NCBI GenBank assembly: GCA_022606495.2
Contig: JAHDVE020005852.1
Coordinates: 496,001 to 560,000 of the forward strand
Direction: 5' to 3'
Length of the DNA: 64,000 nucleotides
Origin: Halesus radiatus
Lineage: Eukaryota > Arthropoda > Insecta > Trichoptera > Limnephilidae
The stretch's first letter is position 1. Each line of letters starts with the position of its first letter. Shown here piece after piece: positions 39,001-51,000 of this stretch. Below the pieces are notes generated by a model. It saw nothing but the letters and a program-made list of their open reading frames with translations, was not told the DNA's origin and searched no databases. Position numbers and translations under genes: made by a program.

Positions 39001-42000
39001 CAAAAATAGGTTATGTATGAAACAGGCAGCACAGCCGTTCCTCTTAAACAAAAATAAATAAAATAGCTGCAGAACGTATTAGATTTTTGCTGTAATTTTG
39101 ATTTTTAAAACGATCATTCAGTTTGTTTGGGTCTTTTGACAGAAATTTAAAAAAGGTTTTCTACGAAATAAGTCGTGACTGGAAATCGGAAAAGTAAAAA
39201 GAAATCTTATTAATTCGAGGTTCCTTTACTAAACATGATTTTCCAATCTCTTTGTACGAGACAAGATTATTGTATACTATAATGCACAAGATTATTGTAT
39301 ACTATAATATAGGCAAGGAATCGTACTGCAAAAATTTTATACATGTCTCTAGATTTCTAATCATATTAACTTATTGTTTTATATAATATTTTTTTTCACC
39401 TAATTATTTTTTCCAGGAATGCAGAATTTTTCATTCGCCGTAATAGCTAATCACTTTCTCTTAAAAATCCAATGACACCAACTCTAAAGGGCCAGCCACT
39501 AATGAGGCCGGCCATGAACACCCAAAACGAACACGTGAGCCGATTTACTTCATCTTCTGGTGTCTGCGCCCGGGATATTCATCTTCTATTATACGAGTAT
39601 AAAGAAGAATGTAAAATTTTACACAATTGACCTTCAAAATAAGAGAAAGGTCACTGTTTTACACGAGATTTGGAAGGCCACCCCCCATTCCCCTTTCCTA
39701 CCCCTTAAAGCAGAATGTTTTTTTTTTTTTAATGAATTGCCCACTTGACGTTTTAAAATAAGAGGAAAATTACTGAGTAGGGGTAGGTTAGGTTAAAATT
39801 TTACACAAAACCGTACATGACCCCGGGTACTTCAGGTAGTTTATGCATACATAAGAGTGTTTGTGGGTGGGTTTGTTTTTTAAACAAATCCACAATTTTA
39901 TTCCGAGCTTGACGAATTTTTGACAACTTGACCTTCAAAACAAGAGGAAGGTAACCGTCTTCATGAGATTTCGAAGAAACACCTCCATCCCCCTTTCCCA
40001 CCACTTAAAGCAGTATTTTGGTACTTCTTGATTTTCATCACATTTGCACACTTGACGTTAAAAATAAGTGGAAAATTACTGGGTAGGGGCAACATATCAC
40101 AAACTCAAAATTTTACTCCAGACCACTAATAACCCCGGACAACGCCGGGTATTTTAGCTAGTACTTATGTAAAGAAAAGTCAAACGTATTCTTGTAGGCA
40201 CATTTGAAAGGAAATAGATAGAAGATAACACATTGAAGTAGTCAAGGTTCCGTGACTTTGAATTAAAATGATATATACCTTTTGGTTCTGACAATGACTT
40301 AGAACAGGCTGTCCATAGTTATATGTATAATTGACATACCGGACATGAACATGCGGACTAGGTACAACTATGAGCTGTACTAATTGTTTGAAGAGCCGTA
40401 AACAAGATTTATAAAACTAGGATGTTTCCGCTTGCGCTTAGCGGGACGTCTAGCAAGAATGAAAGAAAAGCGACAACCAAAGAGCCTTCACTTTAATAAA
40501 CCTGCAGGACCAAGGAGTGTTTGGAGGCTTATGCTTAGGTGGGTTAATTCTTCTTCTTCTTCGAGTGGTGGAGGAGATTTGGTGGAGGTTATAGTGGGAT
40601 GCTGAGATTATTCAGCCAAACGATGGCATCGGGAATCACTTGGTTCAGCACAGATGTACCATATGGAAATCGATGAAGGGGACATTCTTCTACGATGTGT
40701 TCTGTTGTTTGAATATGTCCACATTCAAAAAGTTCAGAATCCTTAAGGCCCCATTTATGCATCATACACTCACAACTGCTGTGCGGTTTAATAAGGTCCA
40801 CGTCTTCCGAGAGAGAGAGAACCCTGGTAGGGTCTACAACAAGGTGCTTGTATTTCACGTCCAAGGTCTGGCGCTGAGTTCGCCACGACTCTTCAGGGGA
40901 GTATCGAGATGGAAGCAGTCTTTTACCTTCAGTCCAAAAAGGTTTCCTGGATGTCAGGCGGGTGGCTTGATGATGTGGAGGCAAACTTAAGATATAAGTA
41001 ACTGGAGGGATACACGGGGAGATAGGAGTGGAGATGATTTCTGGAGACTATCCAAGAGTTTTAGCGTCGATCGGATGGTACAATTTACTAACACATATTT
41101 GATTAATTTTCATACCTGAGAGGAACTATGGCGTGGTACAGGTCCTTGATGTCCCCCTGGTCGGGGCAGCTGTGCTCCTCCAGGATGGTGCACTCCTGAG
41201 CAGAGTGTCCCAGGGACTGATGCAGGCCAGGACAGGCTGGTCCGCAGAGGGGCCATTTGCAACGGGTACACCTGAAAAATGTTCTTATGTGATGCCTAAA
41301 TTATTTTTAAGCGTGCTTTTTTAGTAGAAAGCTTATTGTATCAATTTGTATACTTGTCGTTTACTGTGGCAATTCCAATGTTGTCAATGACTGTAACAGG
41401 CAACATCTTTTAAGTTAGAGGCTTATCACCTAGTCGTAAATAAAACATGGAACTATCCTTCCGTTCTAACGAAGATTGTAAAATTAATGAAGTAAACAAA
41501 GTATGATATACATTATCGTCACCTTAACCAGTCAAATTAGTAAGTCCATTTTTTCACAAATTGAGATATGATCGCCATCTTTTAGCGTTTCATATTACTA
41601 CGATAACCTCATATCCGTATTATAATTCTGTGGTTTGCTTCTAAAGGCGCCATTGTCAGTTTTCAAATTTCACGAGGCCTGCGTAGACTTTGGACTTTTA
41701 GCAAGTTTTAATTTTAAGAAAGGCGATTTTATAGTGTAAGATTTAGTTTTTTTAGAAATTGGAAGATATCCTGATGTTGAGGCGACGTCGCAAAAAAATA
41801 TAATACATATCGAAAAACTAATAAAAAATGTTATCAAGTATGTACAAACAAAAAGATTAAAAAATAAATTAAAATCAATAAATATTAAATTCAATCGTTT
41901 TTTTATCATTGCATATAATGTTAAACTCTCAAAATGAAAAAAAAAATGAAACATGAAACCGAAAAGACACAGAAAAGAAAAAGATAACGGTAGCAGCTGG

Positions 42001-45000
42001 GAATCAAGGTCACGGATAGACCATGAGGTCCTGGGTTCGAGTCCCAGTTGCTATCGTTAACTTTTTATTTTTTTGTATTTTTTCGGTTTCATGTTTCATT
42101 TTGAGAGTTGTTAATATTATGTTCAATAAATATATTGCAATGGCGTTTATAAACTGCATTAATAAAAAAAAAATGTTATTAAACACATATTCATGTTTTG
42201 GGTGTCACAGCTGAATATTCGATTTATTTGCTTTTATTTTAACCATAGAATTCTTATTAATTGTTTTTGTGTTTAATTCGTAGAACTCCATTTATTTATT
42301 TTTAAAATTTAATGTAAATCAAATTAAATAATGTTATTATTAAGTTTTTATTATTATGACAGCTGTTTCGGCGTTTAAGGCCATTTTTAAAACGGTGGTT
42401 AATCCACATTACGACGACTTATTTAAATAAGTCGTCGCAATATGAACGCGAAACAGCTGTCACAATAATAAAAAAATTAAAAATACTTGCAGAACTTAAT
42501 AATCACATTATTAAATTTGATTTACATTAAATAAAAAAAAAGAATTCTTAATACTTATTATTATTTATTATGTACCCCAGTCATCAGAGTATTCATATTA
42601 TAAACGGAAATAATTGTGTGAGGAATATGAAATATTGAAATTTTTAAAAAATGTCTGTCGCGGTTTGTGAGGGCGTTGTTGTATTAGTGAAACATGATGA
42701 AATTTTCTTCCATCGTCACCTTCAAAGTGGTCGCTATGTAAGCTAAAAGAAAATCTTGTCAGTTATGATTTGTAGGTGTATAAAATTACACTGGAAATAG
42801 TTTACTAATCATTTAACAGAAAGCTTTTTCGTACAACAATATGTCCATTGACACCTTAAATAAAGAAAAATTAACCATATCATATTCCGTCATTCTTAGG
42901 AGGATTTTTCCTTATAATCATCAGGTTTCTTCCCTTTGCCTCGATTGAAAACAACAAATTAGGTCATATTTCACTGATTTCCCTACTTTCATTAATACCC
43001 ATAAACCTTAGATAAAACGCATGCCTAGAATAATAGCGAATTCAAATGTATTACAATCTGATATTTAATGGTCAACCAGAATTGAGGGCGCTGCGATCGT
43101 TTAAAATGTTTTAAATGACAACACCAAGATGGCTCAAAGTAAAATTAAAGTGAGTTAAAAAGACAATGGTCCAACGAATATTTTTTACTTTAATCAAACG
43201 GGCTCCTGAAATTTGTGGTATTTTCCGAAAGGAGAGATACTACAACATGTTTTACATTATTTTTTTTATTATTTATCGCTTTGCAAGGAAGATAATTACA
43301 TGTATATATTAAAATAAAGTTTCACGGGAAATTATAAATTTAGAAAACGTAAACATAATCTTTGTTTTAAATTGTTTCTTTAAAACGAACTGTCAAATCC
43401 GAATATGAAAGAATTTTACTGTGTAGAACAAATTTCAAAGATAGATTGAGTAGCTTGGTGGCAGTAACGTTTAGTCCATAAAGGTTGAAAAGCTGTGACT
43501 TCCCTAAGAAAAATAAACCGCAATTTTTTTAAAGGTAATAAAAAAAATCGACTAATTTCTGATGGAAATGCATTTTTTCATGCACTTTCATTTTTTCTTT
43601 TGGCGGAATAGCAAATCAGCGGAAGATTCTAATAAAATTCCCATTTTCAATTCAACATTGAACAATTATACATATTAGAGCTTGAACAACTATACACAGC
43701 CTACCTTTGGCCATAGATCAATGCACGCCACTGCTTGGTGGTATCATAGTAATGAGAAAAAAGAGTTCCACTTTATTAAAAGTCGACATTTTATCGATCG
43801 AAAGTGCATCCCAAAATATTTTAATTCAAAAGAAACTTTTTTTGTTTTCTCTGTAAAGTTGCCAAAATGGACTTTACTAATCAATGGGAATTCAATCATT
43901 TAGGTGGGTTTATGTATCTTATCATATCATCCAATATTCCGTTTACATATATATTGTTAGTGGGTGATTTGGAAAATGCGTCGAGATACCACCGGGATTA
44001 TCACCCAGTCCAATTCCTTTGATAACTAAGGGACGGTATTATAGTTGTTTTCTTAGCTCGGTTTGAGAGATGTTTACGTTCGTCAAGTTACTATCTGGTA
44101 GTAATTCTGTACTATAGTAACTTGATGAACGTAAACATCACTCAAGCCGAGACTAAAAAGCAACCGAAATACGGGCCCCAAGTCATCCATCATGGTACAA
44201 GTAACATTTCCGCTAAGTATGATTGTGGTAGGAGTTTTTCAAATATTGTCGCATAATTCGTAGCCTGGGAATAGTTCAGTGTTTACGTGAATCGAATCGG
44301 ATGCTTAGCTTTTAATGTATTGTGCTTTCTGAAAATTTTGATTTTTATTGATGGCAATGGTTATTAGGTGTAATTAAGCGATTGGTTTTATTTTTAATAA
44401 CTGATGTCGAGGCGTGCATTCCAAGTAGGCTCTTAAGCACTACCTACCCCACCTTGCTTATATAAAACAAATAATAATATTGAAATTTGAATGATTAGAA
44501 GAAATCAATCTACACATTCAAAAATACGCATGAAGTTCCAGCTATGATGAATCGGCAGCACGTCTCAAAACCAGGAACTAAGTATGAAAAATGACGCTCA
44601 CGTCATCTTCAAATGTTGATTGTATTCTACACAAACAAGTACACGTGTGCGCAATGCGAATTCAAGGGAAGACTCGTTTGTGTTAGTGTCGACAAAGGTA
44701 GCGTTTTTTCGTACAAATCACAAATGTAGCAATCAGTGCCATCTGTCGGAACCTCTATTAATTAGTAGAACTTTACTAACGAAATAATTATCATTTTATG
44801 TTGGGTTTCTTTCACGCAATTAATTGTGCGGTCTAAAAAGATGGACATTTTGTATATCCAGTAATTTTGCTTTGTGATTTGTGCATAAACGAAGCGGTTG
44901 CTTGGATATTTGATGTGGCAGGTAATCCCAACCAACATCGGCTGAAGGCACTATCCTATCAATTCTTAGCGAAAACTTAACACGTCCGTGGTAAGTTTTC

Positions 45001-48000
45001 GATATATTATCGCTCATCAGTTTTCCCCACTGCCTACCCAGATTAAAAACTCTGTGCACGCCACCGAATAACATGTCTTTGTGTTTATGTTTTGTAAACA
45101 TCGACGTGGGATGAAGTTAAAGGGATGTCGGGAAATTTTATTAATCAATTTGAAATAATGATAATGCATTATACGTTTTTAAAATTTACACACAATTATG
45201 AATTTTTTTGACCGTCGTACGTATGTTTTGCACAACAGGCAAAATAGAAAAATACTTTTTAAATGCGAGAAAAATAATTGTAATTATTTCCCCGTATTTT
45301 TTTTATAAACATAACCGAAGTTTTGTAATCCGTATTAAAAAAAAAAAATCACAGTGCTTACGAAAAAATTAAACTACCCCCTATTATTTTTTTTTTCTTC
45401 TTCTCGGCAATTTAAATATAATCCGCCAATAAGAATTTTTAGATAATATTTAAAATTTTAAAATATATCGTAATATATACGTAGGACGGTCAGAAAAAGG
45501 TCATATTTCTTATGTGATTTTGATAAATGGTAAGCCTATGTAAATAAAAAAAAAAGATGTATAATTTTTTATTTCTTTAAAAGTGTGTAAATCGTATTGC
45601 GTAGTAATATTATCATTATTTAGAATTAATAAATAATCCCTCTCCGAAGTTCTTCTCCCTCCTAACATCAGGTAATCCAAGTCATAGGTAAGTGAAGGTA
45701 GGTTTAGTGAAAAATGCTCGTGGGGTTATACTCGTATATTTCAAAAATGCGCTCAATCAATATTTCACTAAAAAGTATAAATATTTTATTTTTTTAATTT
45801 ATTAACATATTTTGAATACATAATAGTACATCACAAGCAAAATAATGACTAAACATATTTTTTATGTATGAAATTAATAAAAATGTATTTTGCTTACACC
45901 ACTGTTATAAACAATTTTTAGAATTTTAATTAATTACTTATCTACTTTCATCACTTATTGTTACTTTTAATTTGTCCATTCTTACATTATTATTTTTCTA
46001 TGTTTTTCATTTGTCTGTACTTGTCATTACTTTTTAGTACCATATACTGCCTAACCCAATGAGGAAAGCTCCGCTTTCGACACATGTTGGTATTTTTATA
46101 TTCTTTCTCTAATGTATTCTCTAATGTATTTCTCTAATATATTCATTCTCTAATGTATCAGCCGGCAAATAACAGAACATCATTTGGACAAAGGAGTTTT
46201 TCTTGTAAAGCTCCTTTGTTATATAATAGGCTCAGTGACAACATTAAAACACGCTAAATTTATTTGAAAAAAATGGTCAAAAAGTTTATGTTAGCTGAGA
46301 ATGGTGATTTCGCTTTATCCATAATAATAATAATCGGACCATTTCTATAGCGCCGCTTTTGTGAAAAATCACCTCAGTAAAAATCTTCTTTGTCTTGATG
46401 ACGCCCCTGGGCGGCGTGACGGGACGGATTGGTGTTGGTCTGCACGTATGCCAGGTGGCGCTTGTCGGCCGGCTTCAGGATCCGAAAGAAGCACTTCAGC
46501 GTGTCGTCCACTGACATCATTGCTCCTGCGTTATCGTATTCCCCGCAGTAGTTGGGCGCCGAGAAATGGGTGAACAGTTGCTTCTTAGTAAAGAACTCAT
46601 ACCCGTCCTCTACCACCTGATGCACCCGGCAGATCAATTCAAAGTCGTGCTTGTTGAGGAACTTGGCCACTATCTCAATGACGAAGGTAAAGGCTCGTTC
46701 TCGCCCCAGCTGGCGGTGTCCTTGTTGGGGTCGGACCACAGCAGGTCGATCCACAGCAGGTCGCAAAGCATCCCACTTCCCGGTTGTATACAATATTTTT
46801 TACAACCACCGTAGCCCGAATAGCCGTTTTTTTTACTTTTGGCACTTCACTATAACATGTAGTAAGGGCCTTCGACTGACCGCCAGATGTGACCGATGTC
46901 CTATGCGTTAATTCGGAAGAACGAAGCAGATTTCAACTCAAAATATTTGAAATATTTGGATTTTTACTATAAACTTGATTTAAGCTCGAAAAGACAGCAC
47001 TAAAATTATGTAATTTTTATAAATGTAACCTAAAAATTATTGCGGTTATTTTATGCTATTTTTCCACCGGGCAAATTAAGAACTTCCCAATATTTCCAAG
47101 ATAAACCAGGAGCGACTATAAAACGCAGCCAGCAGCCACGAGGGCGCCTAGACTACTATGACTACCTATGTTATCCCTTATGTTGTAATCAATGTTGAAA
47201 CTTTATGTATGCTCGATATTATCATTATTATCTACTTATTATTACTATTTACCTCTTATTACTCACTGATTACTACTCATTACTATTTACTTATAATTTT
47301 TTTTTTACCTACATTTTATTATTTACTTACTGCTATTTACATAATTTTATCTACATATTATTATTTATCTATATTTTTAAAAATATTTTTATTTACATAT
47401 TATTTACCTATTTTTATTTTTATTTTTATTTACATATTATTTACCTATTTTTATTATTTTTATGTACTTATTACTATTTACATAATTTTATTTAAATAAT
47501 TTTATTTACTTATTATTATTTATCCATTTTTATTATTATGTACTTATTATTATTTACTTAATGATATTTACTTAATATTATGTGCTTATTAATATTAATA
47601 ATAATTATTATTTAATTATTATAATCTAATTTTTATTATTTATTTACTAGTATTTACTTATTAATATTTACTATTTTTTATTCATGTATTATTATTTACT
47701 TATTAGTATTCACTGATTATTATTAAATTGTAAAGCCGCTCATCTAAACACAGGATTGTCCTAGTGAGATGAATGGCTAATGTTTTTATTGTCATAATTA
47801 TATTTAATGAAATTAAAATAAATATAATATTAAACGATGGTGGAAACAAAATACTTTTTACTAATTTAATTAATAATGACGCCACAAAATTATAACACAT
47901 ATGTTTAAGAAAATATTTTTATATGCTTAGAAGGGACGTTAATTCTGAAATAGAATAACGTCTACGAAAACGAAGTGCTTTTAGTAAGGCTGCCAGGGCT

Positions 48001-51000
48001 TAACTATCTATATTAAACTATCAACCATTTTAAATCTTTATTCGTATAGCGTTGTATTATTTTTATCCGTAGCTCAAACGATAAACGTATATACTCTGGC
48101 CTTTTAACGATCTTACAATATCCAACATAGTGTGTGTAAGTTTATTACTTGTATTGGAGAGTTCGCAAAAGATGAACGTATAATTTAAAAAAAATCCATG
48201 GATCATAATTATTCCCAACAGAGGTCGTTAAATTCCTCTAAATATACACAAATTTCGTATAATTTTTTGTAATAATTGAAATGTTATAAATATTTACGTT
48301 TATCCAGACATCATTTGGTTTATTGATTCTGAAAATAAATAAATATGTTCCACGTCGAGTTTCGTAGTATACATATGGTGTTTGGAAATCTGTAATGGTT
48401 TCTGTGGACAGATTTCTTATGCCTAGAAGTGTGATATTAGGGTGGGCCGTAAAAGCTTTCTTCAAATTTGGATAAGTTGTGCATTTTGAATACTGGCAAC
48501 GTTAAAAATGGTGGGTTCCATGATAAATAACCATACGCATGAGTCTCACATTTTTTAATAGTGATACAGTCATTAAAAGTAGAAAAAAAAAATACTAGCC
48601 AGAAAACCTAATCTAACCTAATCTATTTAATCATTTGTGATAAAAAGTAAAACGATAATATTAAAAAAGGAAACAATTAATTAGGTTAGGTTTTTAGGGT
48701 AGTACATCACTTTTAAAAAGTGTGCCGATTCATACGTGTGTTAAATTATCCGGTCAACAAATTATGTTATATATATATGTAGAATAATTTTCTCGGTTTA
48801 CCCGCATAATGTAGTCCTTCGAAGGACTTTTTAACTCCCGACGTTTCGGACAAATCACATTGTCCATCTTCAGAGGCCTTATGTCTTGAGTTTTGTTTTG
48901 AACAGATCGCTTGCACGTGTCCGTTCAATCCAAAAGTCAAAACCTAAGTGATTGCAAATCATTTTAATAGTTTAGGACACATCACGAATGTCGATAAAGG
49001 GATGGGGCCTTTAATGGGCTGTTTGCGCGTAGTAACCTGATTGGTTTTATTTAAGGAAGTTGAGGGTAATTCTAAGCATTTTGGAAGTGCTGTTATCGGG
49101 GAATTTTAATCAATTATGACTTTCCAAGTGTCGGGAATTCTAATTGAGTCATTTCTAGTATTCATATTGTTTTTATGTTTATGAATTTCGATGGCTTCGC
49201 GGTAAATTCGTCTTGTTTCATTGAGCGATCAGTTCAAAACAAAACTCAAGACATAAGGCCTCTGAAGATGGACAATGTGATTTGTCCGAAACGTCAGGAG
49301 TTAAAAACTCCTTCTAAGGACTACATTACGCAGGTAAACCGAGAAAATTATTCTACATCTTACACCCGTGAAAATCTCAACCATAACATATATATACATA
49401 TTACATGTATTCCATACCACTTGATTCCCTGCTAGAGGCGACAGATTTAAACATGATATATTTTTTGTAGTTTTTCTACTTCAAGTTCAATCTATTTACT
49501 GGCAAAACTACACTGGTATCAAATTATATAAAACCCCCCTCAGCAAGGATATACCGAAAACTGTTTTAGTTTTTTGTCTCAATCAGTACCACCCTGGAAT
49601 GCATATTTTTGTTTGATTTGATAGTATCCTTCGATGAATGCAGAACTGTGGAAAATATTCAGAAAGCATTTGTTCATTTCTCTCGAGTGATAAACTAATG
49701 TTAAAATGTTATTAATTCATAAGTTTTTTTTTCAAGTGTTCTGATTTACAATGAACACTTGTTACTTAATATAAATAAATTGCTGCCTATAAATTGTGCA
49801 GCTTAGATAATTTTAAAGTAAACAAAAAATAACATAAAAAATGAATTTACTTAACAAAATAATAGCACCCTGTAAGTCACCTTTGCTAACCATTTTTACT
49901 TATTTTTTCTCCTCCCACCGTCCCCCATTCAAATCACCGCCCCCACTACCCTCACCACACAATATCTAATTACTTCTGTACTTGCATGATCTAAAATAAT
50001 TTTCAGAACGATAGTGAACGACACGGAAGTGTCGAAACCGGTAGCAAATTACTAAGTAACAAATGTACACTGTGAATTAAAACTCCTCAAAAACAAAATG
50101 TGGAAAATGTTACATAGTTAATGACTAAGAAATATTTAAAAAAAATCATCAGTTTTTCGCTAATCAATAATTGTAGCTTATGTAAGTACTTTTGAAACGG
50201 AAAAATAAAAATGATTTTATAATCCAAAGGGTCATTCATATGCAACTTTTGAGACCCATGAGAGAACTATATAATCTCAAAAAACTTTGTTGGACGATCC
50301 ACCCCAGTGAACAACATGCGTTGAGTTAGCAATGGATTATTTTAGGACTGAGCTTCACGATATTTGGTACATGGATGACAATCTCAAGTAGAGTGGAGTA
50401 AATATAAAATAACATAATAATAAAATTAGAATTTGAAAAATAGTAGATAATCCAAATATTTAAAAAAGTAACCGTGTAATTAGTAAAATTTTTCATTAAA
50501 TGCTTGGCACTTTTATTATGGATTTAACAAATATTTTTATTAAGTACTGAAAAAAAAATCGCGTATTAAACAGCACTTCTCGGTAGAGCGCCTGTCTATT
50601 TGTTTGATATTTTCTAATTTCTCTTGCACTTATTTTTAATGCAATGTTTATTTCTTAGGAAACATATAATTTAAATTCATTAATAGTGATAGCAAATGCA
50701 CAATAATAATATTTGTGTAAAATCGTTCCGCCGAAAGCTCCGCTGGAGCCGTCATTTTCATTACTTGCGTATTTCGTCCCATTAGAGGTAAAAGACACTA
50801 TGTGTGATAAAGCTAGTTTTTTAGACTATTACCTCTACGGGGAAGGTTTGTATGACAAAAAGGGGATCTATGATCGGTACAAATTTACAAAACGTCGACC
50901 GGTTTCGGTTCAACCGTATCTTCATTAGGGCAATCACGTTCCAGTTGGCACTTGGCTAAAAGAAAGTGATTTATTTATTCTTAAATTTAATTATGAAAAC

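Larger units (their letters stand above)
48779..49365. repeat. Inverted pair of Penelope-like termini
   Basis: About 135-bp arms (48779-48912 and 49222-49365, inverted) contain GTAGAATAATTTTCTCGGTT, CCTTATGTCTTGAG and a hammerhead-like core. They flank about 310 bases of spacer. The CTGAAGA...CCGAAACGTC signature is typical of Penelope-like element terminal repeats. No reverse transcriptase or GIY-YIG part is present between them. Confidence 0.75.

Noticed and set aside
41995..42055. Functional tRNA gene
   Set aside because: The T arm is good, but D arm and acceptor stem do not form a canonical cloverleaf, and it sits inside a repeated palindrome.
44820..45101. 93-codon minus-strand frame (GGVHRVFNLGRQWGK)
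   Set aside because: No family, no splice context, ends next to a MITE.
47158..47499. 113-codon hydrophobic frame rich in Tyr, Leu, Ile
   Set aside because: Translation of an A+T-rich TTATTATTTACT-type low-complexity tract in a LINE 3' end.
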